Positions 27,063 through 57,214 of a stretch of 64,000 nt of DNA are shown piece by piece. A program made the translations under genes and the position numbers. The stretch is from contig CM019236.1 in assembly GCA_009741485.1 (NCBI GenBank), positions 44,014,218-44,078,217 on the forward strand, in the 5' to 3' direction. Within the stretch, counting starts at the first letter, position 1, and each line of letters begins with the position of its first letter. A model generated the notes under the pieces. The model was not told the DNA's origin and did no database searches. It was given only the letters and a program-made list of their open reading frames with translations. Source of the stretch: Malurus cyaneus samueli. Its lineage: Eukaryota > Chordata > Aves > Passeriformes > Maluridae.

Positions 27063-27293
27063 GGATTAGGCCCAAGCAGTATATATTTAATTAGACTTTA
27101 AAGAGCTTATTTCAATGTTAGGAGATGCAGCCCTTCCCTGTTGCTTCTGCCTCAGTGGAATTGTTTCAGTAAGTGTTCTGTTTATCATGAGAAAGGAGAG
27201 TGTTTTCAGACATTGTGAGCACCCAGTTTTTGTTTGCAGCTAGATTAAGAAGAGGAAAATTGACCCAAAGCTCTTGTAGAGGTCATCTAATCT
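27063..27293 (+). promoter_or_regulatory. Candidate PDE6B promoter region with CRX-like sites
   Basis: Within 450 bases upstream of the PDE6B ATG there are GGATTAG at 27063, TATATA at 27081, TAATTAG at 27088, AGATTAAG at 27242 and CTAATCT at 27287. CRX binds TAATCC/TAATCT-type sites in photoreceptor genes, and PDE6B is rod-specific. I do not see a clear NRL element. Single short homeodomain motifs occur by chance in AT-rich DNA, so this is only a candidate. The transcription start is not determined. Confidence 0.3.
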
Positions 27294-27514
27294 GTTTGGT
27301 TGAGAAGATCTGTCCTCCCACAGACTCACCTTCGGCATTATAGAGGAATACATCTTCCTGATGACAAGCCCTCTTTGCAGGGATACCTCAAACTTGGTCA
27401 CTCCAGAAGCAGCATCATCTTCTAACACAAAAATTTAAGAGATACATGAGAAATTAGAGTGCTGCTTACAGATCTCTGGACTACAACTCACCCAGAAGGT
27501 CCAGGGCATTCACG

Positions 27515-46986
<19,472 letters not shown>

Positions 46987-47513
46987 ATCAATTTTAACTG
47001 CAATATATGCCACCCAAAATGAGAATGCTCACGGTTTAAAAAAACAACAAACAAACAAACAAAAAAAAAACCCCATGGATACAAATACATTTCTGATTGA
47101 ACTATTCTGATAATTTATTAGGTTTATGACCAACCAGGAAGGGCTAGATCTTGTTTGCCTTAATTGCACCTCTTCCAGAGGGTAAGGAGCCGGTTCTGTC
47201 CCATCTGTTGCTTCATTAAATGCACCTGATGTCAGATGGCATGTAGAAAGTCAGAAAAACTTTTGGCCCAATAAATCAGGTTGCAAGAATATGGAAAAAC
47301 ATTTTTCCTGCACTGAAACACTTCTGACTCCAAAGCTGATGGGGATAATCCTGCTCCATACAACCCCATGTGACTGACAATGAATGCAACCATAGCCTGC
47401 AGAGTAGGAAAACTGAAGAAGAGATAAATTTAACATATTTAAATCTACATCTGTCAGGATATCGGAAAGAAATCTGAGGGTAAGGATAAAGCATGAAAAC
47501 TGACCATAATAAA
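46987..47513 (+). other. PDE6B: Putative PDE6B 3' UTR with two polyadenylation signals
   Basis: Downstream of the stop codon AATAAA occurs at 47270-47275 and 47508-47513. An A/C low-complexity run lies at about 47038-47072. Which signal is used cannot be told from the sequence. Confidence 0.5.
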
Positions 47514-50029
47514 CTTTTGAATTGTTCTAAAATGTTATGATTTCATGTAAATCCAAGGAGCACTCAGGTAACAGTTCTGCATTCACATGAAGAATCTGGA
47601 TAGGCTGCTACCCCAAAGCATTCATGAAACACCTGGTAGCTGCCTTCTTCAGGAGCAGAATAATTAATAATAACTGTGTGCTAATCGAAGCTTTGTTCTT
47701 TCACATGTCTCTTTAAGAAGACAGTGTTATCATTATACATTACAGTTCCTCTCACAATTAACCAAGCAATCTGAATTGCAGCATACCGTGAATTTGTTCT
47801 GTTTCGTCTCATAATGACAGTTATTTAATACAATTGATCAGAACCAACTGTCCTTCCTTTCCCCCTCCTCTCCTGAGATGTCTGGTTTTCAGAGTATTCT
47901 CCAGACTTCTGATTCTTATATTTCAGATGAAGGTTACTTTTCATGTTTATTCATGCAAATGTATTAGAACATTCAGTCACACCCTTGTAGCATAGAGACG
48001 CCCTTGTCTGCTCCTGCTTTCCCTCTCTGTCTCTCTCTCTTTCTGTCTCTCTCTCTTTTTCTCTTTTGAAACTCTTTGGAGATCTGTTTTGCTGGGGATT
48101 TTCTTCTTTTATTAGTCCTGCTACCTTCAGGGCTTTACCCTTCATTGTTTTGCATTACAAAAATACTGCAAGTAAAAGGAAAACTACAGCTATGGTGGTA
48201 TCTGGTGATCATTTATCTGTCTCAGTGTAGTAAGCAAGATGTAATCCAAATCCATCTAAGGGATATATCAACAAGAACCTCAGCTACGCTGCCTCAAAGG
48301 CAGGTCATAATACCAGGCCTGAAAAAAGATGTATGTCTTTGCAACACAATTTCAGGAAGGGTCTGTTGAAGGCTGTAGAGAATATAAATCTGCTTACCCT
48401 CCAATTAAGGGTTTTCACTTGTGGCTTGATGAAGCTCTCAAGTCCAGCGGGAGACAAGAGACCTGTTTTGTAAATGCCTCACTGAAGCAGGTAACGCACA
48501 CAGAACTCCATTCTTGGTTATGAAGGTGGCGGTTGGGGGGGTAGGAAAATGAATATCCATGTAAGACTGGCAGGAGAGGTTTCTCAGAAGATGCTCAGGG
48601 ATGAAGTGTAAATACTATTTCTGTGCAGGAGAAGAAGCTTGCTTGAGTGAGAAAGTGTCAAGGGATTTTTAATCCTGCATCTTGACCATCATGTGCTGTC
48701 CCTGATGGAAGGGGTAGGACAAGCTAACACAAGACAGCATTTCTTTGCTACTGAAAAAGGACATGCTGTATTCCCTTCACCCATTCCTTCTGCTGGAGCC
48801 TAGATTGCTGCTGGGCTGGGAGTGAAGATGCCTCACCTGGCACAGCTAGAGATGCATGTACAAGGCCTCTGCTGTTGACAGCTGTGAGGGTGGCAATTCT
48901 GGCAGAGGGAGGGAAAATTTTCAGGGAGAGTTGAGAACATGGTCCTCAGCCACCTCTCGCAGAAATGAGAGAAATGCTTACTTGTCCTTTCCCAACTAGT
49001 CTTAGCCTGACTCAATTTAAGGCTGGAAAGCATTCCTCTTCTCCCAGGCAGGCAGGATAGGAACAACTCAACCTCCAATCAAACAAAGAGATGGTATTGA
49101 ACACCACATGGTGGGTATGGACGGCAGCTCCACCCTTCAGGCAGAGGGGCTCCATGTCTTGTTGCACAATTAGGGGCTTTGTCTTACCAGCATCTCCAGA
49201 TCCTGGTTAAGAAAATCTCTATGGAGTCCAGAGAGTACTAGATCCAAGATTCAATTGTTGTCTGGGCTGAGTGTCGCTTGCATCATCTGTCATAAAAGCT
49301 TGCAAGAGAAAGATCTTTTTTTACTCTGTACCTCTTCCTCCACTTCCACAAAACTATAGGATTAGAAAAAAACCATTTAGCAGATTCAGTAGAAAACCAT
49401 TCAACTCCCTCTCAAGAAGCACCAGAGTACTGAGAAGTCACACAAATATAGTTCCAGCAGAAAAAATGTTTTCCAGGATACAGAACAAATATGAGGGGTC
49501 TTCCCTGTCATACCTTTTGAAGGGAAATACATTTTCTCACTGCTTCCTTCCTTTTCTTGGCCTTTTTTAGGCTTGAACCTGATAACCATTTATTGTCTAG
49601 CCGGAATGGGGCGGCAGAAAACTAATTTGGTCCCTGGGGGATGGCTGTAAAGAGACACATTGTAGCTTTCCCACCCTACACAGAAATTCTTCCCAATCTA
49701 AGGGGTATTGAAAGGACAGCTTTCGTGCCGGGCCTAAACCCAGTTTTTGAGGACTGTATGGAAAGCGTGGCAGACATCTCCTCCGTAATCAGGATGCACA
49801 GCCAGTCACTCCTTATGAAACAGACAGACTACATTTCGGCTGTAACTTGTTCTTAGTTTTGAGGAACAACATCTGTCCTACTGTAGTGTTTATAACACCT
49901 GACTAGTGAGTCAGCATGGATTCCTCAGATTAGAGCAGTTTGACAGTTCAATCTGACTGCCCTGTCACATGCCACAATCGAGCAATAATTCACTGTGATA
50001 GCAAAGCTAAAAAAACATGACAGAAATGC
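47514..50029. other. Intergenic DNA between PDE6B and ATP5ME
   Basis: It contains a CT-rich microsatellite and short open frames without a recognisable product. No exon is supported. It may include extended PDE6B 3' UTR. Confidence 0.5.
48019..48067 (+). repeat. CT-rich microsatellite
   Basis: An imperfect (CT)n run is interrupted by single G and T bases. Confidence 0.8.
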
Positions 50030-50996
50030 AGAATTGCAGTCAACACCTCATTGTCCATGCAGAAACCAGGGGTCAGTACTGGGGTCTCCCTCAGGAGTCA
50101 GTACTGGGGCTGATGCTGTTCAACATCTTGCCACTGACAGTGGGATCGAGGGCAACCTCACAGGTTTGCACTGACACCAACCTGTGGGGCACACTGGAGG
50201 GAACGGATGGTATCCAGAGGGACCTGGACAGGCTGGAGAGGTGGGACTGCAAACCCCATGAACTTCAACAAGGCCAAGTGCAGGTCCTGCACCTGGGCCC
50301 GGGCAATCCCAGACACAGGTACAGGTTGGGTGGAGAAGTGATTGAGAGCAGCCCTGATGAGAAGGACTTGGGGATGATGGCTGATGAAAAACCCAGCATG
50401 ACCAGGCCATGTGCACTCCCACATCTGAAAGCCGATGGGATCCTGGGCTGTGTCCAAAACAGTGTGGGCAGTAGGGGAGGGAGGGGATTGAGCCCCTCTG
50501 CTCTGCTCTGCTGAGACCCCACTTGGAGTGCTGCAAACAGTTCCAGGGCCCCCAGCAAAGAACATGGAACTATTGGAACAAGTCCAGAAAAGGCCCAAAC
50601 ATGGCTAAGAGGACTCCCCTATGAAGACAGACTGAAGAAGTCGTGTCTGTTTTCTGGAGAAGTCTGTGTGGAGACCTCACAGCAATCTCAGTATCTCAAT
50701 GGTCCTATAGGAAAATTGGAGATGGATGCTTTGCCAGAAACTGTAGTGACAGGACAAGGAGTAATGGGTACAAACTGAAAGAGGGAAAATGCAGGTTAGG
50801 TATTGGAAAGATTATTTTACTGTGAGGTGTTGTGAATACTGGACAGGTTGCCTATGGAGATTGTGGATGCCCCAAAGGCAGGCTGGACAAGGTTTTAAAC
50901 GTGATCGCGAGAGGAGTCCCTTCCATGGCAGTGGGATTTTGGGACTAGATGAACTTGAAGGTCCCTTCCAATCCTTTAACATTCTATAATTCTATC
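50030..50996 (+). mobile_element. CR1 LINE fragment, 3' part of reverse transcriptase plus 3' tail
   Basis: In the forward direction the translation shows degenerate CR1 RT landmarks: LPQESVLGLMLFN (intact elements have PQGSVLGP), GIQRDLDRLERW, VLHLGPGNPRHRYRLG, IESSPDEKDLGMM and ILGCVQNSV. Further on, CR1-like landmarks such as TEDRLKK and GLPMEIVDAPKAGWTR are visible only in broken frames. The end reads GGTCCCTTCCAATCC and ATTCTATAATTCT, the CR1 3' terminus. It is truncated at its 5' end and has several stops and frameshifts, so it is dead. CR1 elements of this type are typical of birds and other sauropsids. Confidence 0.9.
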
Positions 50997-51271
50997 AAAC
51001 TCTCCAGTCAAGACATGTAAATAACAGTATCAGTCAATCAGCACCTCACCAGTCTTCCCCACCTGCTCATGTATATCCAATTGTATGTATTTTCTGATCG
51101 TCATCGTTACCTGTGAGTAACATGTGACTGGCTATTGCTGAGGGAATACAATGGGGCGTTCCAGCTGCAACAATAGATTGTGGCAGATGCTTCCTGTTTT
51201 ATTTTGTAAGTATTTTGGCCGCTGTTCCATGCAATTCACTCAAAAAATACCAAATTAAGTATAGTAAGTAT

Positions 51272-51363
51272 TTTATTGACAGAATATCAGAGTTCAAAAA
51301 CCACTGGAGAGCTCAGTGTTAGCCATGTATCCCCATGTGTGAAATTCAGACGAAATCTGTAGT
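51272..51363 (-). other. ATP5ME: ATP5ME 3' UTR and polyadenylation signal
   Basis: On the minus strand, TAA at 51366-51364 is followed about 87 bases on by AATAAA at 51277-51272. The short spacing suits a small, highly expressed housekeeping mRNA. Confidence 0.6.
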
Positions 51364-51389
51364 TTATTTAAGTATGGAATCTTCACTTG
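51364..51389 (-). CDS. ATP5ME: ATP5ME terminal coding exon (26 nt)
   Basis: After a TTCTAG acceptor, 26 coding bases read (G)CA AGT GAA GAT TCC ATA CTT AAA TAA, giving ASEDSILK and stop. The ending DSILK is identical to the human subunit e terminus, and the phase fits exon 3 exactly. Without it, exon 3 would run on to a false stop at 52868. Confidence 0.9.
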
Positions 51390-53480
51390 CTAGAAGGGAA
51401 GAAGACATAAACATGGTTAGGACTCCTAGCCACTCCCATGCAAAACTAAAATACACAAAGCATCAGTGGAATCAAAGACTACTTCTACATAGGTTTTTTT
51501 TAGCCATTTTTTATGAACCTATTCAACAGAATTGTAATTCACAGCTTTGAGGTAAATGCAACCTTTTAAGTTTACTCAGTAGTAAACAACAGTCTTTTAA
51601 ACTGACAATTCAAATAAGCCCACAAAAAGCTACCGCTACAGGTTATGTCCATCTTTCAGAAAAATGTTCAGCAACTGCATTGCAAATAATGGTAGTTTAA
51701 CACTGCTTTTCTGAAAAAAACATACCAAGACCATCGTTGGGAACAACAGACCTGTCACCTTTGTGCCCCTTTTAAGCATGAAACATTCTAAAGGAGAATT
51801 TTCTTACTAAGGGGACTGGCAACACTACAGCAAAACCTCTACCTCCAAAAATTCATAAAGTTTCTTCTAGTTAGAGAACACCTAAAAGACTCATTTATTT
51901 AACCATGACCAATGGAGATGATGTATTTAAGATGGCAAAATAGCTTTATCTCTAGTATGTGATACAAATGATATTTTATTTTCTCTGTGTCTAGGTAATT
52001 TAGTGTTTTGTTCAACACTAGTTTTATTTGGGAAAATGTAAATGCCACTACTTCCCATGGAAAGAGTTACTGAGTATGCATCTGTACCAAGAACAGATTG
52101 AGCTCTTAATTGATATTAATCAATTTTCTTTAAATTCTTCTTAAAGTCTACCTAAAAAACCTAGGTGAAAAAAAAAAGCTTAAGAGCACATTCCTCTGTA
52201 TGGCAGCAGGGAAGGAATCCTCTTTTAGAAAACTGTACAGAGGACACAAAAAATAATCCTAAGGATAAGGGGAAAATTCTGCAGCAAGAATAGTCCAAGT
52301 GGTAGGGAATGACAAATAAGAAAGAGTACTAGTGCCAAGTGATACCCTCCAGGATACTGTCTTCATGCCAGAGATACAACAAATGAAGGTGACCTCTTAC
52401 ACAACAAGATACAAAAAATCAAGCTAACCTCTAAATGTCCAGCTGTGACACCACTTAGAAGTCTCAAGTTGCCTATGGCTTACAGTTTAGATAGTCACAC
52501 TGGTGAGGTTTCTACACTACAGGGAGAAAAGTGATCGTACATCCAAATAAATAAGGAACATCCTGCTACACTTAATATATGGATTCAGTTATTCCTCATA
52601 CAAGAATCAGCAGCTTTTAGCAATTTATTTTCTCCGCAGAAATTCAGCCATTTAACAAACCCTGACTGCTGCAAAAGCGTTAACTATTGCTCTGACAATC
52701 TTTTAAAACGGAGGCATCATTAAACAGCAGCACTGTTTACTGCTTACAAGGCCCTCCCTAACAACTGCCTCCAGGGATTAGCGGCAGGCCTCAATTTCTC
52801 CTAAAAGCACTGCGGTGAACAGCAGTCCTGCAGCCAAACACCTGCAAGACAGTGTGCTGTGAATACACTAAACCGAGGAAGTACCTTCCGCAATCTCTTT
52901 TGCGATCCGCTCCAGTTCTTCACGTTTCTTCTTCTCCTCCGCCTCTATTCTCCTCTCTTCTTCAGCAATCGGCTTCAGGTAGTCTGCCATCAACACAATC
53001 CCTTTAAAACACAACTTCCCGAACCCCTGGCGGAATGCTCCGCGGCTGCGGGCTCGCTCAGAAAGGAGGAAAAGCCAGTTTTTTTTCGCACACAGGTACG
53101 TTTCATAAGGATCTGCGGCTTTACCCCAGAAGCAGCGATCTACAGGGCCGAGGCCGGGCCGGACCGGAGGAGGGAAATGGCGGCCGTGCCATCTCAAGGT
53201 GCCCTTGCGGCGCGGACGCGGGGGAGCGGGGAGCGGCCGCCCGGCACACCTCACTACCGTATCGCTTCTTGCCGTAGATCATCCCCACGAGCAGCGCCGA
53301 GTAGCGGTGAACTGCGGGAACAGAGACAGGACGCGCCCTTCGCTCAGCCCACGGGCACGGCCAGCCCGCCGGCCCCCCGCCCGCCGCCCCCGCCGGCCCC
53401 CCGGCTCCCGCGGCCCGGGCCCCGGTGATCCCCCCGCTGCCCTCACCTTGATGAGCGACACCTTGCACCGGCGGGATCTC
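51364..53480 (-). CDS. ATP5ME: ATP synthase membrane subunit e, ATP5ME (ATP5I), 5' end uncertain
   Basis: Minus-strand exons are 53447 and upstream (exon 1, not cleanly readable), 53311-53258, 52983-52885 and 51389-51364. Exons 2-4 encode HRYSALLVGMIYGKKRYDY, LKPIAEEERRIEAEEKKK, REELERIAKEIAEASEDS and ILK, matching vertebrate subunit e: the RYSAL...YG membrane helix with its glycine-type packing face, then a charged coiled-coil tail. The protein sits in the inner mitochondrial membrane and helps complex V dimerise and shape cristae. It converges with PDE6B tail to tail, as in human 4p16.3. Exon 1 shows PPVQ-VSLIK-like coding but has one extra base and no ATG where it is expected, so the start is unresolved. 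Confidence 0.88.
51390..52884 (-). other. ATP5ME intron 3
   Basis: No exon or clear repeat is visible. Confidence 0.7.
52885..52983 (-). CDS. ATP5ME: ATP5ME exon 3
   Basis: Ninety-nine bases encode (D)YLKPIAEEERRIEAEEK, then KKREELERIAKEIAE. Acceptor GGCAG, donor GAAG/GTACTT. The phases fit exons 2 and 4. Confidence 0.93.
53258..53311 (-). CDS. ATP5ME: ATP5ME exon 2
   Basis: Fifty-four bases encode HRYSALLVGMIYGKKRY and the first base of the next codon. Acceptor CCCGCAG, donor TACG/GTAGTG. It is the transmembrane helix of subunit e. Confidence 0.9.
53447..53480 (-). CDS. ATP5ME: ATP5ME exon 1, probable, with apparent indel
   Basis: On the minus strand CCGCCGGTGCAAGGTGTCG followed by CTCATCAAG/GTGAGG resembles the codons for PPVQVSLIK, the start of vertebrate subunit e, if one A is removed. 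Neither reading, with or without the extra base, has an ATG directly upstream: the expected position reads GAGATC. In this GC-rich stretch a sequence error is the simplest explanation. Confidence 0.5.
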
Positions 53481-53631
53481 CTGCGGCGGCGCGGGCGGAC
53501 TGAGCGCGGCGGCAGAAGGGGAGGGCAGCAGCCGTGACCGGGAAGCCGATCTCCTGGGCTGTGCTCTGCTTCCTGAGCGCTTGCGATGCCGTCACTGAAA
53601 GAGCTCCGGCGGCGCAGGCACTGCCGCGTCT

Positions 53632-53950
53632 CTGCCACAGGGAGGGGCTGAGGGAGCTGCGAGTGTGCAGCCTGTGACAGGGATATGGAAGAGTGTAATC
53701 GATGTTTATTAATGTGAATGGATAGACTGAATGCAGGTAATTCCTTTTAAATGGAAGGGAAAAAGCTTTTTTTTCCTTCGTAGTCACTGCCACAGGGAGG
53801 GGCTGAGGGAGCTGCGACTGTGCAGCCTGTGACAGGGATCGGGGAGGGGAGTCTCATCGATGTTCGTCAATACCTGATGGACCACAGACTTGAATGCAGG
53901 AAATACTTTTTTAAATGAAGGGAAAAAACTTTTTTTTTTTCCCCCTCGTA
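53632..53950. repeat. Two-unit tandem duplication, period 155 bp
   Basis: The unit starting CTGCCACAGGGAGGGGCTG at 53632 recurs at 53787. The first 45 bases are almost identical (GCGAGTG against GCGACTG). The remainder (ATCGATGTT..., GAATGCAGG..., AAATGAAGGGAAAAA, T run) is recognisable but diverged. It lies just upstream of ATP5ME. Confidence 0.85.
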
Positions 53951-53996
53951 AGGCTAATCGGACATTAAAACGGGTTGCACGGTTTGAAAACATACT

Positions 53997-54203
53997 AGAA
54001 ATTCTTTTTCACTATCAGGTTGGTCCGGTACTGGCATAGCTTGCCCAGACGGTGGTAGAGTCCCCATCCCTGGAGGTGTTTAAGAGGCATCTGAATCTGG
54101 TGCTGATGTGGTTTAGGGGTTAGAGTGGCAGTGCTGGGTGGATGGTTGGACAGGATGATCTTAAAGGTCTCTTCCAACCTTGATTTCATCATGCTGTAAC
54201 TCT
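53997..54203 (+). mobile_element. CR1 3'-end fragment
   Basis: It shows the CR1 3' layout in forward orientation: AAATTCTTTTTCACTATCAGG, TTGCCCAGACGGTGGTAGAG, CCCCATCCCTGGAGGTGTTT, GATGATCTTAAAGGTCTC and TTCCAACCTTGAT, ending near 54203. Confidence 0.85.
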
Positions 54204-54261
54204 TTGAGTAATGGTCTGTTCAGGTGTTCAGTCTGACTGCATACAGACCTCTACAACCAGT

Positions 54262-54345
54262 CTACCCAACCTTAAAGTGGAGGCTTGAACCAGACGGTCT
54301 TCAGAAGACCTTTCCAATGACATTCACTGTATGATTCTGGGATTG
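54262..54345 (+). mobile_element. Short degenerate CR1 3' tail
   Basis: GGAGGCTTGAACCAGACGG, CTTCAGAAGACCTTTCCAA and TGTATGATTCTGGG follow the last bases of avian CR1 elements. It is heavily diverged. Confidence 0.55.
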
Positions 54346-55100
54346 TAATAATTCTTGTATTTCACTTTAATTTTCATAGATAGAAAAGCCTGAGATCATT
54401 AGTAATGCTGTAAAGAACACGTACTTAATAGTTACACTCAGAAATAACCTTTCTGCTTAAGACTGATACAATTCAAATTAATGCAGTTGGTTTCTTAAGA
54501 ACTTAAAATGCTGCTAAACCAGCTGTTTATATGAACATCATACTTGCCCTCAGGTTTAAGTTCTGAGATATTACCAAATTTGGTTTGAATACAGCTATCT
54601 TGACTATAGGAAAAAATAAAATTTTTTCTTCGCAGAACAATTGCTATTTGATGGGTAAATTAAAAAAAAAAAAAGAGGGAAAGTGCATTATTGAGACAAT
54701 ACAGTGCGTTGTAGTATTTACACATTGCTTTATATAGTATCAAAGTATCCTTGCACACATCAAAATGAAACTCCTTGGTAAGATTCAGTTTTTGGCTTTA
54801 ATTTTCTTCAAGTACCAACAGAAGCAGAATCAACATTTCTTTACATCACACTAGAAACAGGTTTTACAAAAAAAATCACAAAACTGCTGAGGTTGGAAGT
54901 GACCTTCATGATTTTGAAGGAAAAAGCCATCTAACATAGTTTTAATACAGACATTAGACTTAAGGTTCACTTACAGAGAGAAAATAAGTGGCCTGAAGCT
55001 TTGTTTATTCACTCATTGCAATTTATTACAAATACACATATTCACTACTTTTTATGTGCCTGCTGCACATTAGAAACAAAACTGTACAGAACCAAAAGTG
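54346..55100. other. Intergenic DNA between ATP5ME and TMEM175
   Basis: AT-rich DNA with an A tract at about 54662. At about 54880-54935 the GAGGTTGGAAGTGACCTTCA stretch looks like an antisense CR1 3' end. No gene was seen. Confidence 0.5.
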
Positions 55101-56550
55101 CTTTTATTAAGTATCAGAAAAACCATTATACAGGACACAATACAAGTAATTTAACCACAACTAGGTATAAATCCCCTTGAAACGCTGAACATACTCTGTT
55201 CACAAGAAGTATGTAATAGTCACAATTACATATAGGTATCAAGGTGCTTCAAAACAAAAGCACAAGTGCTTTCAAGACTGATCTCAACCAAAACGAGATA
55301 TCTGAATTAGTTTTCACCTATGACTTCTTCAGGCATACTTTGCCACAGTATTTTTTTTTTTAAGATGAACAACAAAATTCCCCAAATGGGAATATTTATG
55401 GCATTAAAGTCAGGCACTAAGACAATTCAAGGTACAAATTAATCGTTTTGACAAAAGGAAATGTAATGGCTTCCAGGACAGCCAGAGGTTGGTTGGCTTG
55501 AAAAGTGTAAAGCTGATCCAGCTGCACATAAGAGTAAAAAAACAAAAAGCAACTTATTATGGACAGGAACTTTTACAGGGTTAGTGTCTTCTGCTGTCTT
55601 CCTGAGATGTAACAATCTGTGGGAATCCTTAGTTATCCACCACTCAGAAAAAAGCTTAACTCCCTTATCTAATACAGAACTGTCATCCACTGCAGTCTCA
55701 TACTCTCTTTGAATATTGCATCATGCCTTCAGAGTAGCAGAAGGATGTTCCATTGACAGGCATGAAAACAGATACAAAAAGCCTGAAGAAATCCAAACAC
55801 TGCAGATGAGCAGCTGCTGCAGAACAGAAAAAACCCTTACTCTAGTCCCACAGCTCTCTTTCTGCAGAAAATATCAAAACTAATTGACACCTGGATGCAA
55901 AGCCACATTAATCCTCATTTTTTACATATATCCTTTTTTAAAAAGGATACACTAACTTGTGTTCAGGTAGCCTGGAAGACTATCACAATTGCACCTCCCA
56001 TCTAAACTCACACAGAGAACCATTCAAATACAGGCAGATTTCCAAATGGTATCCCCAGTTTGTAATTATGCAGAACAAACAGTGTAATCATTGAAAAAAA
56101 ATTAAAAGTAGACCAGCAACTTGTATGCACAAATGTTCTACTGTGATGCACTATCCAGAAATCCAGAGGTCTCCCTATCTTCCATGCCTCACATTCTCCT
56201 ATGCACAAGAAGCACAACCAACTTCTATGCCTGTGTTTGGCTGCCATTTTTCTGTGCATCTGTCCACTTCTTAATCAACCATCGCTGCAGTTACATGTCA
56301 AGCAGCATTTTTTCCTACAGGGCACCCCTAAAAGAAAGGGAACATGCTTTTCTTTGTGTCCCCTATTTACCCAACATTTTCAATAGCAGATTTTGGAGAA
56401 AGGGCCTCAAGCATGACCAGCTAAAACATATATATGCCCCAGTTATGGTCAATACAGGCTTTGGTTTAGGTCAACATAATCCACATGAATATAATGTGAG
56501 TCAAAGGAACTGAAGTTAATCTCGTAACTTCACATGCACTGTGCAGAAAA
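55101..56550 (-). other. TMEM175: Probable TMEM175 3' UTR
   Basis: It lies directly downstream of the TMEM175 stop codon on the minus strand. AATAAA-type signals on the minus strand occur at about 55105-55100 and again near 55015-55035. No other exon is recognisable. The true 3' end is not determined. Confidence 0.45.
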
Positions 56551-57214
56551 TTAGGTCAGTATTTCATTTGGAGACAAACACGCCTCCTCTTCTTCTAACA
56601 ATACAACCTTCCGCCTGGACAGAGACATCACAGACTTTATGGCAGTTAAAGCAATTCTAACAAAAATGCGCAAGGCAAGGAAAGCAAATGGGATTACAAT
56701 CTGCATAAGATGGAAAATTGCTGTGCTGAATTCACTTAACAAGCAAGTTAAAAAGAAGGCCCCAAGGCTTACACAAGGGTAGAGAGCCAGCTTGGCAAAC
56801 ATGAAGGCATGCTCCTTACCACCGTATCTAGCAAAGGCATGCAAAGTTTCCTCTTCATTGAGAAGGGCTGTAGTCCATATGGCAAACTGAAATATGCTGG
56901 CAAAGAAAGTGATAACACAACTGACCTGAATGGCTTCTATTTCATTATGAGACTTCTCCGCAAATTCACTTGTCAGCTGGTAAGCCAGTGGAAGCCCACC
57001 AATGAAAGCCAATGAAAGTATGTTAAGCAGTCCCATTAATCGGGTAGCTTTTGTTACATAAAGGAAAAGTGAGTGATGGACAAACCACAAGAGACCGATT
57101 GTAACAAATGAACCAAAGTAAGCAAGGTAGTTTGGCCCATATTCACTTAAAGCTTCAAGAAGACTGCCATGGAACTTCTCCTCAACTTCTCTGGGATCAG
57201 GAACATTGTCTTCA
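56551..57214 (-). CDS. TMEM175: TMEM175 last coding exon
   Basis: A 664-base exon encodes (C)EDNVPDPREVEEKFHGSLL, then FVTIGLLWFVHHSLF, LMGLLNILSLAFIGGLPLAY and four further hydrophobic segments, ending NEILT and TAA at 56553-56551. GLLNxLSLAFxGGLPLAY is nearly identical to human TMEM175. The C-terminal tail is acidic (EEEE). Confidence 0.95.

Larger units (their letters stand above)
53030..53640. promoter_or_regulatory. CpG island over the 5' end of ATP5ME
   Basis: The stretch is very rich in G, C and CpG, densest at 53140-53560, in contrast to AT-rich surroundings. It covers ATP5ME exons 1-2 and the region upstream, as expected for a housekeeping promoter. No divergent gene on the plus strand could be recognised. 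Confidence 0.75.

Noticed and set aside
50017..50514. A 165-codon protein gene
   Set aside because: The translation is a decayed CR1 reverse transcriptase C-terminus with altered motifs, followed by the CR1 3' tail, not a host gene.
52868..53254. A 128-codon minus-strand protein ending in AEGTSSV
   Set aside because: Only 52885-52983 is ATP5ME coding. The rest is intron read-through on both sides, since the splice donor at 52884 and the acceptor at 52984 are clear.
53121..53638. Long open frames on both strands in the GC-rich region
   Set aside because: High GC content removes stop codons by composition, and the Arg/Pro/Ala-rich translations are typical of CpG islands. Only the ATP5ME exons have homology.
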